64,000 nt of DNA, taken from NCBI RefSeq assembly GCF_003385515.1, contig NZ_QNVT01000010.1:1-64000 (forward strand), read 5' to 3'. Of the stretch, positions 8,683-18,471 are shown in pieces (the stretch's first letter is position 1; every line of letters starts with the position of its first letter). Source of the stretch: Chryseobacterium pennae (lineage in GTDB: Bacteria; Bacteroidota; Bacteroidia; Flavobacteriales; Weeksellaceae). Below the pieces are notes generated by a model that had not been told where the DNA came from, ran no database searches, and was given only the letters and a program-made list of their open reading frames with translations. A program made the position numbers and the translations under genes.

Positions 8683-10116
8683 ATGAAAAAAACATGTTTA
8701 TTTTTCTTCATGATATTTCTGATGTCATGGAGTAATCTTAGCGCACAGCGTGACTATATCATTATGGTGGATAATGGAGGTTCGATCAATAAACAGGATT
8801 ATGTTCTAATGAGGCGCGGTGTTATTAAGTTAATAGAGCAGCTTTTAGCCTGTAATCCAGAAAACAGAGTAGCGGTAGTGCAATATGGAACCGGTATATT
8901 GGATAATGATACCGGAATATATAAGCCCTTAATTTATATTGAGTCTGATTTTACCAACGATTTTTTTACTGCACAGAATTTTGAACGCCGTTTGGATTTT
9001 GGAGATTATTTTCAGCAATCTCTGGGGTTGATTAGAAATGCTATGTTGGGGATTTCGAACCCTGATATTGTAAGCCCTCAAAAAACACTGAATATAGAAA
9101 AGGACCCTAATTTTATTGTATTTACTGATGCAGAGAGGGCGTCAGGTGGTCTCAGTTCTTATCTTGTAGATCCTGCTTATGCATCCAATTATGGTTCTTA
9201 TGATGCATTTGCTGATGTGATGGATTTTAAAAAAGGACTTTCTGTAGCTTTTCCGATGAGATTTACTGTAATTCATGCGAATGTAAACAATGATGCCATT
9301 AAGGCTGCAGCATCTATTGCAGACGGTGACGGGCCGTATTCTGGCCCTCTTGAAGCGGTTCCTGGAGATCCAAGTAATGGTCATTCAAGATTGTATTTTA
9401 ATAGGGATAATGGGTTTCATATGGTGCCAAGTGAAATTAATTATTGGAAGAATATTGCGGAAAAGATATGTCATTCTGGTAATATTGGAGCCTTAGATTT
9501 TCTTTACGAACCAGGGCATTGTATATACCAGGCTGGTACTATTGTTGGAAGCTATTATCTTCTGTCTGGTGCTACTTTGCAAGAGCTTAAGGTTGATATG
9601 ATCAATTTGGAAACTGGTGAAGTGTATCCTGTAGATTCTCATCCTGTGTTTGAAGCGGGAAATCATTTTAAATTTTATTTGAATCTTAATAGTTTTGACA
9701 AGGCGGTAATTGCAGGTGCAACAGGCTGGTATAAGCTCAGGCTGACGATGATTTCCAATGCTTCCACTTCTCCAATATATAGCTGGAATAGATATCCGTA
9801 CTTCTTTTATGATGTTGATATGGATTTAGGTATGGATTGTCCGGGACCTATGGTAGCAAAATCTTTATCAGAAGAAAAGCTCTTCAAGCTGACTCCTAAT
9901 CCTACCAATGGAATAGTTAAAGTAATCCTGAATAAAGAAGTTAAATCAGGAACATTGGAAATCAGAGATCTGGTAGGAAATACAGTTTATAACAAGATAT
10001 TGCGTGATGAAAAAGAAATAGAAGTAGATCTGAGCTCTCGAAAAGAAGGAGTTTATATTGTTAATGTAACAACAGGTAAAAACGAAATCTACTCAGAAAA
10101 GATCATCAAGAAATAA
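8683..10116 (+). CDS. Secreted von Willebrand A-like protein, T9SS cargo (paralog 1)
   Basis: A 477-residue secreted protein of unknown role. Residues 1-21 form a signal peptide. A von Willebrand factor A-type fold follows: strand DYIIMVD, helix, VAVVQYG, and FTDAERAS. The metal-site (MIDAS) motif is unusual: D30-N-G-G-S34 replaces DxSxS, and the usual Thr loop reads LDFGD. The last 75 residues or so (from LFKLTPNPTNG to SEKIIKK) are a T9SS type A sorting domain, so the protein should reach the cell surface. It is a close paralog of the next gene, which even shares the sequence just before the ATG. Function unknown; adhesion or protein binding is only a family-based guess. Confidence 0.75.
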   Translation: MKKTCLFFFMIFLMSWSNLSAQRDYIIMVDNGGSINKQDYVLMRRGVIKLIEQLLACNPENRVAVVQYGTGILDNDTGIYKPLIYIESDFTNDFFTAQNFERRLDFGDYFQQSLGLIRNAMLGISNPDIVSPQKTLNIEKDPNFIVFTDAERASGGLSSYLVDPAYASNYGSYDAFADVMDFKKGLSVAFPMRFTVIHANVNNDAIKAAASIADGDGPYSGPLEAVPGDPSNGHSRLYFNRDNGFHMVPSEINYWKNIAEKICHSGNIGALDFLYEPGHCIYQAGTIVGSYYLLSGATLQELKVDMINLETGEVYPVDSHPVFEAGNHFKFYLNLNSFDKAVIAGATGWYKLRLTMISNASTSPIYSWNRYPYFFYDVDMDLGMDCPGPMVAKSLSEEKLFKLTPNPTNGIVKVILNKEVKSGTLEIRDLVGNTVYNKILRDEKEIEVDLSSRKEGVYIVNVTTGKNEIYSEKIIKK

Positions 10117-10156
10117 TTAAAATTAAAACTGTCTCTCGAGGCAGTTTTAATTTTAA
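10117..10156 (+). terminator. Terminator after VWA paralog 1
   Basis: TTAAAATTAAAACTG (10117-10131) pairs over 15 bp with CAGTTTTAATTTTAA (10142-10156), directly after the stop codon. The stem is AT-rich and symmetrical. Confidence 0.75.
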
Positions 10157-10248
10157 TAAAGCAATTTATTGTAAAAATTAAATTAATTTCAATAATTATG
10201 TAAAAATTTTAAATCATTTCAATAAAATTAAATTTAAAACTTTTAACT

Positions 10249-11673
10249 ATGAAAAAAACAATTTTATTTTTCTTCATGACATTGATGATGTCGTGGAGTA
10301 CTCTTAGTGCGAAGGCTGACTATATCATTATGTTGGATAATGGAGGTTCTACAACTAAACAAGAATATATCAAAATGAGAAGAGGTGCTATTAAGTTAAT
10401 AGAACAGCTTTTAGCTTGTAATCCTGAAAATAGAGTAGCGGTGGTGCAATATGGAACCGGAGTTTTTGATAATGATACCGGGGTGTATAAACCTTTGATT
10501 TATATTGAATCTGATTTTACTAACAATTTTTTTACCGCCCAGAATTTTGAACGGCGTTTGGATTTTGGAGATCATTTGCATCAGTCTTTAGGGTTGGTCA
10601 AAAATGCAATAATGGAAGTTCCGGATCCTGATATTATAAGTCCTCAAAAAACACTCAATGGGAATAATATTGAAAGGATTATAGTGTTTACTGATGCAGA
10701 GAGGGCTTCAGCTGGTCTTGATTCTTATCTTGTAGATCCTGTTTATGCATCAAATTATAATTCCTATGAGGCATTTGCCAATGTAATGGAGTTTAAAACG
10801 AATACGACAATGGGTGGCTCAATAAGATTTACTGTAATTCATTCAAATACAAATAATGATGCTATTGAGGCTGCAGCAGCTATTGCGAGCCCTGATGGGC
10901 CCTATTCCGGGCCACTTGAAACGGTTCCTGGAGATCCAAGTAATGGTTATTCAAGATCTTATTATAATAGGACTGTCGGATTTGGTTTGCGTGATTATGA
11001 AATAAATTATTGGAAAGATTTGGCTGCATATATATGTTATTCCAATAGTAGAGGAACTTTGGATTTTCTTTATGAGCCAGGGTGGTGTACATATCAAGCT
11101 TCTAATCTTATTGGGAAATATAATCTTGCGGCTGGAGTTACACTGCAGGAGCTTAAGTTGGAGTTAATCAATTTACAGACTGGTGAAATATATCCTGTGG
11201 AATCTGATCCTGTGTTTGGAGCTGGAAATTCGTTTACTTTTAATTTCTCTCCCTATAGCTTTTCTCATGTATTGAATGCAGGATCAACAGGTTTGCATAA
11301 GTTCAGGGTAACGATGGTATCCAATTCTTTAAATGGCCCTGAAGCATATAGTTGGAATGGATATCCGTATTTTGACTATGATATTAATATGGATTGTCCA
11401 GAACCAATAGGCAGAAAGTCTTTAGCAGAAGAAAAGATCTTTAAACTTACCCCTAATCCTACAAGTGGTTTGTTTAAGGTAATGTTCAATAAAGAAGTTA
11501 AATCAGGAATTATGGAGATCAGGGATTTAGTTGGAAATACAGTATGTAACAAAGTGCTTCGTGGAGAAAAAGAAATAGAAGTAGATTTGAGTTCCCACAA
11601 AGAAGGAGTGTATATAGTGAATGTAAGAACAGACAAAAACGAAACCTACTCAGAAAAAATCATCAAAAAATAA
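10249..11673 (+). CDS. Secreted von Willebrand A-like protein, T9SS cargo (paralog 2)
   Basis: A 474-residue paralog of the upstream gene, highly similar from signal peptide (MKKTILFFFMT) to the T9SS sorting domain (from IFKLTPNPTSG to SEKIIKK). The altered metal-site motif is conserved (D30-N-G-G-S34), as are LDFGD and FTDAERAS, so these changes are lineage features and not decay. The two copies differ most in the middle (roughly residues 180-260) and just before the sorting domain. The sequence before both ATGs (AAATTTAAAACTTT) is shared, so the duplication included at least part of the leader. Function unknown. Confidence 0.75.
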   Translation: MKKTILFFFMTLMMSWSTLSAKADYIIMLDNGGSTTKQEYIKMRRGAIKLIEQLLACNPENRVAVVQYGTGVFDNDTGVYKPLIYIESDFTNNFFTAQNFERRLDFGDHLHQSLGLVKNAIMEVPDPDIISPQKTLNGNNIERIIVFTDAERASAGLDSYLVDPVYASNYNSYEAFANVMEFKTNTTMGGSIRFTVIHSNTNNDAIEAAAAIASPDGPYSGPLETVPGDPSNGYSRSYYNRTVGFGLRDYEINYWKDLAAYICYSNSRGTLDFLYEPGWCTYQASNLIGKYNLAAGVTLQELKLELINLQTGEIYPVESDPVFGAGNSFTFNFSPYSFSHVLNAGSTGLHKFRVTMVSNSLNGPEAYSWNGYPYFDYDINMDCPEPIGRKSLAEEKIFKLTPNPTSGLFKVMFNKEVKSGIMEIRDLVGNTVCNKVLRGEKEIEVDLSSHKEGVYIVNVRTDKNETYSEKIIKK

Positions 11674-11683
11674 ATAAAAAATT

Positions 11684-11708
11684 AAACTGTCCATCCGGGC
11701 AGTTTTTT
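11684..11708 (+). terminator. Terminator after VWA paralog 2
   Basis: AAACTGTCC, loop ATCC, then GGGCAGTTT followed by a T tract. Confidence 0.8.
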
Positions 11709-11884
11709 TCTGAATTTATTAATGAAAAAAATAGTAATTCTCGCAAATAAGGTTGGAGAGCATGATAGCAGAATCGAATTCTCTACTTTGAGAAAAAAAT
11801 AAATTATTAATTAATTTTTTTTATGCTTTGTTTATTTATTTTCAAATTTTAACATAAAATATTTGTAGATTAGCGCTTTTAATA

Positions 11885-14533
11885 ATGGATATGAAAAATA
11901 AAACTCTACCTCTTCTGTTTGCGGTGTTTTCTGTATTTCCGGCTATTGCTTTCGGACAAGATAATGAAAAACTAATTAAGGATTATATTTCTCAGAATAA
12001 AATGAGAGAATATAAGAAGTCTGATCTTAATAACTTTATTGTTGATAATGTAGATTCGTCAAAATCATTAAATGGTAATGTTGTGAAGTTTATACAGACT
12101 TATAACGGCTTACCGGTATACAGTTCAGTAGGAACGGCACTTATTAAGGATAATAAAGTGGCATATTATACAGATAACTTTATCAAAGACTATGTGACGG
12201 TTTCTGCTAAAAATGCATCAATAAGTGAGAAAGCGGCACTTCAGAATATTGCAGCTGATCTGGAGAATAATAAAATTTCAGACCTTCCAATCATAGGTTT
12301 CTTTGAAAAAAGTGAAGCTAAATTACTTTCAGCAAAGCAAAGACTTGTCTACATCAGTAATGAAAATAAAGAGCTTCGTTTAGCCTATGAATTTGTTTTT
12401 AAAGAACCGAATGCTGTTAATTCATGGGATATCCTGATAGATGCCAATACTGGGAAGATCATCAGTAAAATGAACCTGAATCTTTCATGTAACTTCCACG
12501 ACGATGCTTATGGGCATGACCATAGTAACAGTCAGGTGAATATGATGCCGCAACTGCAGGATTTTTATATCCATGATAATATCCAGAAAAAGAATATGAT
12601 GTTTCTTGCTCCGGATAATGCATCATACAACGTCTTTGCCTTACCGTTGGAATCACCCACTTTTGGCTCGCGTTCTTTAGTTAATAATCCTTGGAATCTG
12701 GCTTCTTCTCCTGAAGGCTGGCATTCTAACGGAACTACTCATTATACGATTACAAGAGGTAATAACGTATATGCTTACGATGATAAAGATAATAATGAAT
12801 CTACTTTCGGAACTTCACCTGATGGAGGAGCCACAAGAAATTTTAATTTTACATATGATGCCAATGCGCTAACGTATAATAATTTGCCGGCAGCAACCAC
12901 CAATTTATTCTATATCAGTAATATGGTACATGATATTTTTTATAAATTCGGGTTTACGGAGTCTGCAAGAAATTTCCAAAGTAATAATTTTGGTAATGGA
13001 GGGCTAGATGATGATGAGGTTTTTGCTCAATCCCAAGATGGAGGAGGTTTTAATAATGCAAATTTTGCAACTTATATGGATAGTTATAATCCGATAATGC
13101 AAATGTACCTTTGGTTAGGTTCTAATAGAAAACTTTGGTATAATGCTCCTTCAGATGCTACTGCCAGAGTTGTAAATGCCGGAATAGCACAGTTTGGTTC
13201 TCAGCTTAATGATATAGGAATTACAGGTGATGTTAAATTATCAAGTGTTTTAGAAGGCTGTACAAGTATTCCTGCAGGTGAATTAACCGGTAAGATCGCT
13301 TTAATTCAAAGAGGAACATGTGGCTTTGCTATTAAAGTTAAAAATGCTGAGAATGCAGGAGCTATAGGAACTATTATTTATAACAATGCTGCAAACGGTG
13401 CTACAATTGGTAATATGGCAGGAGATGGAGTGGTTTCTCCAACTGTTACAATACCTTCTATATTAATTACTGAGGCTGAAGGATTGTTTATGAAAGGTAA
13501 ACTTGATGCCAATACAGTAGTAAATACTACGTTGAGAGCCGATACAAAATACGATGGAAGCTTTGATAATGGTATTGTTACGCATGAATATGGTCATGGA
13601 ATATCCAACAGGTTAACAGGAGATGGCTATACCTGCTTAAATGCAAGACCTTATGGTACAAATACAACCTATTCTACAGAACAAATGGGTGAAGGATGGT
13701 CTGACTTCTTTGCTTTGATGCTGACCAATAAACCAGGAGATAACTCTACTGTTGCCAGAGGGATAGGAACGTATCCAATGGGACAACCAATAACAGGTAA
13801 CGGGATCAGACCTGCAAAATATTCTCCGGATTTTACTGTGAATGATTTTACTTACGGTGATACTAACGGAATGGAGTATTCTGATAATGGGACAATGGTT
13901 CCGGATTCACACTCTATTGGCTTTATCTGGGCATCTATGTTATGGGATCTTCATTGGAAGTATGTTGAGAAATATGGGTACTCATCTGATGTAATGGCGA
14001 ATGCTACAAACGGAAGTTCAAGAGTATTACAATTGATTCTTAACGGACTTAAACTGCAAACTTGTGATCCTAGTTTTATTGAAGGTAGAAATGCAATATT
14101 AGCAGCTGAATTGGCAGCAACAGAAGGTCAGGATAAATGTATGATCTGGAAGGTTTTTGCAAAAAGAGGATTAGGGGTAAATGCATCAGCAGGACTTAAA
14201 ACGAATATCAACGATCAGGTGCAAAACTTTGATGTACCTTCAGACTGTGCTTCACTGGGTACAGATGAGCTTACTTCAATTAAAGATAATAAGATTTCTG
14301 TTTATCCAAACCCTGCAAAAGATGAGTTTTATATTAATTTCCCAAGCAAAACCCTTGGAAAAGTAAGTGTAGAACTGTATGATATGTCTGGTAAACTGGT
14401 TTCTTCTGAAGATAAAATTTCACCTGAAAACAAAAAGGCAATCTCTACAAGCAGTTTGGTTAATGGAACTTATATTGTAAAAGTAAAAGGACTTGGTTTT
14501 GAAGCCAATTCTAAAGTGATTGTAAAAAAATAA
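11885..14533 (+). CDS. Secreted M36 (fungalysin-type) zinc metalloprotease, T9SS cargo
   Basis: Extracellular endopeptidase of 882 residues. Order of parts: signal peptide ending at AFG; an FTP-like propeptide (about 30-195) expected to keep the enzyme latent; the M36 catalytic region; a PA (protease-associated) domain inserted at about 435-550 just before the active site; the zinc motif H567-E568-YG-H571 with the likely third ligand E603 in GEGWSDFF; and a T9SS sorting domain (from ISVYPNPAKDE to VIVKK). An in-frame ATG at 11891 is an alternative start. It has its own GC-rich terminator. A nutritional or virulence protease is the usual family role; the exact substrate cannot be read. Confidence 0.9.
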   Translation: MDMKNKTLPLLFAVFSVFPAIAFGQDNEKLIKDYISQNKMREYKKSDLNNFIVDNVDSSKSLNGNVVKFIQTYNGLPVYSSVGTALIKDNKVAYYTDNFIKDYVTVSAKNASISEKAALQNIAADLENNKISDLPIIGFFEKSEAKLLSAKQRLVYISNENKELRLAYEFVFKEPNAVNSWDILIDANTGKIISKMNLNLSCNFHDDAYGHDHSNSQVNMMPQLQDFYIHDNIQKKNMMFLAPDNASYNVFALPLESPTFGSRSLVNNPWNLASSPEGWHSNGTTHYTITRGNNVYAYDDKDNNESTFGTSPDGGATRNFNFTYDANALTYNNLPAATTNLFYISNMVHDIFYKFGFTESARNFQSNNFGNGGLDDDEVFAQSQDGGGFNNANFATYMDSYNPIMQMYLWLGSNRKLWYNAPSDATARVVNAGIAQFGSQLNDIGITGDVKLSSVLEGCTSIPAGELTGKIALIQRGTCGFAIKVKNAENAGAIGTIIYNNAANGATIGNMAGDGVVSPTVTIPSILITEAEGLFMKGKLDANTVVNTTLRADTKYDGSFDNGIVTHEYGHGISNRLTGDGYTCLNARPYGTNTTYSTEQMGEGWSDFFALMLTNKPGDNSTVARGIGTYPMGQPITGNGIRPAKYSPDFTVNDFTYGDTNGMEYSDNGTMVPDSHSIGFIWASMLWDLHWKYVEKYGYSSDVMANATNGSSRVLQLILNGLKLQTCDPSFIEGRNAILAAELAATEGQDKCMIWKVFAKRGLGVNASAGLKTNINDQVQNFDVPSDCASLGTDELTSIKDNKISVYPNPAKDEFYINFPSKTLGKVSVELYDMSGKLVSSEDKISPENKKAISTSSLVNGTYIVKVKGLGFEANSKVIVKK

Positions 14534-14557
14534 CCAATTTATATAATCAATATAATA

Positions 14558-14588
14558 GATCGCCGCAAGCAAAGCTTGCGGCGATCTT
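14558..14588 (+). terminator. GC-rich perfect hairpin terminator
   Basis: GATCGCCGCAAGC (14558-14570), loop AAA, GCTTGCGGCGATC (14574-14586): a perfect 13-bp stem followed by TTATTTAT. The same design (long GC stem, AAA loop) occurs at 59372-59408. Confidence 0.8.
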
Positions 14589-14635
14589 ATTTATATATCA
14601 TGATAAGACTTCAAAGTACTTTAATTTATATGTCG

Positions 14636-14643
14636 TAACTTTG
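14636..14643 (+). promoter_or_regulatory. -10 box of the EamA transporter gene
   Basis: TAACTTTG matches TAnnTTTG exactly and is followed by CAGG. It includes the TTG at 14641 that would otherwise be read as a start codon, which places the true start at ATG 14662. Confidence 0.65.
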
Positions 14644-14661
14644 CAGGCTGTTAAAAAAATT

Positions 14662-15648
14662 ATGAAGAAGAAAAATATACTAAAAGGTGTTTTATTTGTA
14701 GGGATTGGTGCTAGTATATACGGTATGTTAGCCACTTTTGTGAAAATGGCTTATCATGATGGTTTTACAACGTCTGAAGTAACAACATCCCAATTTGTAC
14801 TAGGTTTAACCGGACTTTTGATCCTGAATCTTATTCAAACCCTGACATCAAAAAAGAAATTATCAATGCCCAGTTCCAAAGAGGTCAGAATGCTGATGCT
14901 TGCCGGAACGTCATTGGGAGGAACAAGTTTGTTTTATTATATAGCGGTTCAGTATATCAATGTTTCCATTGCTATCGTATTGCTGATGCAGTCGGTTTGG
15001 TTTAGTGTAGTAGTAGAAAGTATTATTACCAAAAAGTTTCCGAATGCAAGGAAAATTGTTGCTGTAATGATCGTATTGCTGGGAACGGTTTTAGCGACCA
15101 ATCTTATCAATATGGAAATCGATCTTGATTGGCATGGAGTCTTCTGGGGACTGATGGCGGCAGCTTCATATACATTAACGATGTTTACTTCTAATACATT
15201 GGCTACCCATTTACCTGTTTTCAGAAAAAGTATTATTATGTTGGCAGGAGGTTCCATTGTGGTTTTTGCATTCCTGTTTTTTGCACAGATAGGACCCATG
15301 TATTTTGATGGATTAAAAGCTTTTTATCTGAATTTTACAGAAAATACAGAGCATATCCACTCTTTCAATTATTCGATATTTTTAACATATGGTTTTGTTC
15401 TGGCTTTATTCGGAACTATTATTCCCCCAATTCTGTTCAATGTTGGTTTCCCGAATGCAGGATTAGGTCTGGGAAGTATTGTTTCTTCCTTGGAACTTCC
15501 GGTTTCCGTAACCATGGCCTTTGTTCTGTTAGGAGAACAAGTGTTTTTAATACAATGGGTAGGGATTGCGCTAATTCTTTTTGCAATTGTTTTAATGAAT
15601 CTTCCATCCAAAAAAGAAAAAGAAGTTTCTATGGCAGAAGTATCTTAA
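14662..15648 (+). CDS. EamA/DMT-family transporter
   Basis: An inner-membrane permease of 328 residues with about ten hydrophobic helices in two homologous EamA halves (roughly residues 10-145 and 165-320). The family exports or imports small metabolites, amino acids or drugs; the substrate cannot be read here. The ORF is open from a TTG at 14641, but that codon lies in the -10 box, so ATG 14662 (MKKKNILKGV) is chosen. Monocistronic between two terminators. Confidence 0.85.
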   Translation: MKKKNILKGVLFVGIGASIYGMLATFVKMAYHDGFTTSEVTTSQFVLGLTGLLILNLIQTLTSKKKLSMPSSKEVRMLMLAGTSLGGTSLFYYIAVQYINVSIAIVLLMQSVWFSVVVESIITKKFPNARKIVAVMIVLLGTVLATNLINMEIDLDWHGVFWGLMAAASYTLTMFTSNTLATHLPVFRKSIIMLAGGSIVVFAFLFFAQIGPMYFDGLKAFYLNFTENTEHIHSFNYSIFLTYGFVLALFGTIIPPILFNVGFPNAGLGLGSIVSSLELPVSVTMAFVLLGEQVFLIQWVGIALILFAIVLMNLPSKKEKEVSMAEVS

Positions 15649-15680
15649 AAGATAATATTTAACTAAAAATAACAGTTGAA

Positions 15681-15707
15681 AACCGTTCCTTTTGGAGCGG
15701 TTTTTTT
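15681..15707 (+). terminator. Terminator after the EamA transporter
   Basis: AACCGTTCC, loop TTTT, GGAGCGGTT (one G-T pair), then T tract. Confidence 0.88.
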
Positions 15708-15734
15708 AATTTTAAAAGCTTAAAATAAAGTACC

Positions 15735-16730
15735 ATGAGATATTTCAGAAATATAGCCTCAGCAATAATATTCGTAGCCGGATCAGGATTATTGTTTTCA
15801 CAAATAAGACCGTTGGATGCGATGCTGTCTGATTATCAATATCCTTACGAAGTTCATTTTTTAGAGTTAAAATCCCAGGATAACAATCTGAAGATGGCCT
15901 ATATGGACGTAAAGCCACAAAAGGCTAATGGAAAGACAATCCTCCTTCTTCACGGAAAAAATTTTAATGGCGCTTATTGGGAGAAGACCGCCAAAGACCT
16001 TTCGGAGAAGGGATTCAGGGTGATTATTCCGGATCAGATCGGGTTTGGGAAATCATCGAAGCCTCACAGTTACCAGTTTTCCTTTTCACAATTGGCAGAA
16101 AATACAAAAGCAGTTCTGGATCAGTTGGGAATTGATAAAACCATTGTTCTGGGACATTCAATGGGAGGAATGGTGGCTGCAAGGTTTACTTTGCTTTATC
16201 CTGAAAAAGTTCAGAAGCTGATCCTTGAAAATCCTATCGGACTTGAAGACTATAAAGTATTTGCTGCTTATCAGACTATAGATCAGGTCTACCAGTCTGA
16301 GCTTAAAAATACTGCTGAAACCTATAAAAACTATCAGCTGAAATTCTATTATGACAACAAGTGGAAAGAAGAGTACCAGCCCTGGCTTGATCTTATTGCA
16401 GGATGGACTGTTCATAAAGATTATCCGCAGGTAGCTTGGGATGCAGCCCTTACTTCCGATATGATCTATAACCAACCAGTCTGTTATGAATTTAAAAATA
16501 TAAAAACTCCCACCTTACTTATTATAGGAACCAGAGACAGAACAGCGATTGGAAAAGACAGAGCTCCAAAGGAACTCCAATCTAAAATGGGACAGTATCA
16601 GGAGCTGGGAAAGAAGACACAACGTGAAATTCCCGGGTCCAAACTGGTGGAAATTGAAAATGTAGGCCATCTTCCCCATATTGAAGTGTATCCCAGGTTT
16701 TTTGAAGCTTTGTATGATTTTATAAAATAA
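15735..16730 (+). CDS. Secreted alpha/beta hydrolase
   Basis: A 331-residue alpha/beta-fold hydrolase with an N-terminal signal peptide or anchor (hydrophobic stretch about residues 8-23). The oxyanion motif LLLHGKNFNG precedes the nucleophile elbow GHSMGG, with the Ser as nucleophile. The acid Asp lies in IIGTRDRTAIG and the catalytic His in VGHLPHIE, so the triad is complete. An insertion of about 60 residues between strands forms the lid. It likely hydrolyses an ester or similar bond in the periplasm; the substrate is unknown. The gene stands alone. Confidence 0.85.
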   Translation: MRYFRNIASAIIFVAGSGLLFSQIRPLDAMLSDYQYPYEVHFLELKSQDNNLKMAYMDVKPQKANGKTILLLHGKNFNGAYWEKTAKDLSEKGFRVIIPDQIGFGKSSKPHSYQFSFSQLAENTKAVLDQLGIDKTIVLGHSMGGMVAARFTLLYPEKVQKLILENPIGLEDYKVFAAYQTIDQVYQSELKNTAETYKNYQLKFYYDNKWKEEYQPWLDLIAGWTVHKDYPQVAWDAALTSDMIYNQPVCYEFKNIKTPTLLIIGTRDRTAIGKDRAPKELQSKMGQYQELGKKTQREIPGSKLVEIENVGHLPHIEVYPRFFEALYDFIK

Positions 16731-16864
16731 TCTGATGAATCTGAAATATATCAAACGAATGATGGTTGGGAGCAGGAGTTTATTATAGGAATATACCTTT
16801 TCAAATAGAATATTGGTATAATGGCAGAGAAAAATAGATGAAGAAAATTTTTTAACTTGTAACA

Positions 16865-17794
16865 ATGATGAAACTTGTTTTTTGTACTGTATTATTTTTT
16901 GGTTCTATCAATAGTGATGCTCAGAAGCCGCATAAAATAATAGAATATCAAAAAAATGGGCTGCAGTTTGATTTGAAATATGAGCATGCTGATTGTTCAT
17001 ATGAAATTTTAATCAATGATATGCCTGTGATTACTTATTTTGGTATGGGAGGAAGATCCGGGCAGACAATAGATCTTAATCCTTATATCCTGCAGCCGGG
17101 GAAGCAGGATATAACGATAAGAATGTCCCCCTCAAAAAAAGAAGAAAATGCTTTTGCTCCATTCCTCACTACAAATTCTTTTGTGAAGATAGAGCTTTCA
17201 AAAAATAAAAAGCCAATGTCTATGCTTGATCAGCTCAATGCAAAAGATAAAGGAGAGCAGTATAAATGGATGTTGCTGTCGTACCAAACGCCAGCATTGA
17301 AAAAAAATGCCTCTTATGCTGAATACAAAACCTCATTTGAAGTAGAAGCTAAAGATATTAATTGGAAAATAATAGGATGGAGTGAAAGTAAGGACCTGAA
17401 AAACGATTCGGATATAAAAAAAGAAGTTGATGCTTTTTATGAAGATTTCAAGAAAACCCTGGAAACCGGAGATGGGTCCAAATACCTTTCTATGTTGAAA
17501 AATAACATCTATGAAGAGGCTGCATCTGTTCCCTGGGATAAAACTGCTGAATCACAGATAGTTCAAAATAAGGCTGAGTACGCCGTAGAAAAAAGGAATT
17601 TCATTTATCCGTGCAGACAAACAGAGTTAAAGTTTTTTGGAAATGGAAAAGTGGTTACCCTGGTATGTACGGACAGCCTTACCTTCGGGTACTCTCCATT
17701 GATATCGAAGACATCTAAGAATATGATGCCTAAAGTACATACTTTCTATCTGCATAAACCCAAAGGAAGTGATCAATTAGAAATTATCCGATGA
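16865..17794 (+). CDS. Predicted periplasmic protein of unknown function
   Basis: A 309-residue protein not recognised as a named family. A signal peptide (residues 1-20, ending SDAQ) indicates export. The first half looks beta-rich, with YEILINDMPV, then GMGGRSGQTIDLNPYI and QDITIRMSPS, like a small carbohydrate- or lipid-binding sandwich. The second half has a helical stretch (DIKKEVDAFYEDFKKTLETG) and another beta region. ATG at 16868 is an equally good start. It lies directly upstream of two more unrecognised genes on the same strand. Confidence 0.6.
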   Translation: MMKLVFCTVLFFGSINSDAQKPHKIIEYQKNGLQFDLKYEHADCSYEILINDMPVITYFGMGGRSGQTIDLNPYILQPGKQDITIRMSPSKKEENAFAPFLTTNSFVKIELSKNKKPMSMLDQLNAKDKGEQYKWMLLSYQTPALKKNASYAEYKTSFEVEAKDINWKIIGWSESKDLKNDSDIKKEVDAFYEDFKKTLETGDGSKYLSMLKNNIYEEAASVPWDKTAESQIVQNKAEYAVEKRNFIYPCRQTELKFFGNGKVVTLVCTDSLTFGYSPLISKTSKNMMPKVHTFYLHKPKGSDQLEIIR

Positions 17795-17870
17795 TAAAAG
17801 ATTATTTTTTTATCTCAATCTAATTTGCAAAATTCATATTCCAGGTAATATCATAAAAAACGAGTTCATT

Positions 17871-18443
17871 TTGAAATTACCAGAAAATAAATTTGTCGGG
17901 ACAATAGGTTCCTTTACTCCGGTATTTAAATATATTGGAATTGTTTTCACGTGGATCAGTCTGATCAATGAAACAGACACTCAACCCTTTCTTACGGTTT
18001 TTGAAAAAAAGATAGGATTGGAAATATTTCTCTTATCCGCCAGTTTCTTCCTGATTGGTCTGGGACAAAATACCACTAGAAAAAAAGATGCTGCAGACTT
18101 TAAAATGTATGTTGTTCTTTTCTCTTTATTTACAATAGGTTCTGTGATTGCGGTTGGGGACAATATTCAATTATTATTATCTGTTCTTATCATTATGGTG
18201 TCTAATTTCTTAGGTTTTATAAGCCGGTCAGGTGAATATGGGGTATCTGCCAATGATATATTCATCAGTGGAAGAGGGGCTGTCTTCTGTTTTGTTTTGG
18301 CTGTAATCTATGGAATTCCTGTCGGACTGATGCTGAAACATTTTAATATATCGGGAAATACAGTTATTTTAGGAGCTGCAGTTATCGGATATTATGTGAT
18401 CCTCTTATTTTTTGAAATCCGGTTTTTACTGAAATCAAGGTGA
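17871..18443 (+). CDS. Small integral membrane protein of unknown function
   Basis: 190 residues with about five hydrophobic segments (near residues 15-30, 45-62, 78-100, 105-120, 135-155 and 163-182 by eye). Not recognised. The only N-terminal start candidate in frame is a TTG at 17871; the first ATG is deep inside (residue 78, after the second segment), so TTG is preferred. It follows the previous gene by 76 nt and precedes the next by 28 nt. Confidence 0.5.
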   Translation: MKLPENKFVGTIGSFTPVFKYIGIVFTWISLINETDTQPFLTVFEKKIGLEIFLLSASFFLIGLGQNTTRKKDAADFKMYVVLFSLFTIGSVIAVGDNIQLLLSVLIIMVSNFLGFISRSGEYGVSANDIFISGRGAVFCFVLAVIYGIPVGLMLKHFNISGNTVILGAAVIGYYVILLFFEIRFLLKSR

Positions 18444-18471
18444 TAAATAATTAAAATCTAATAATTGACGT

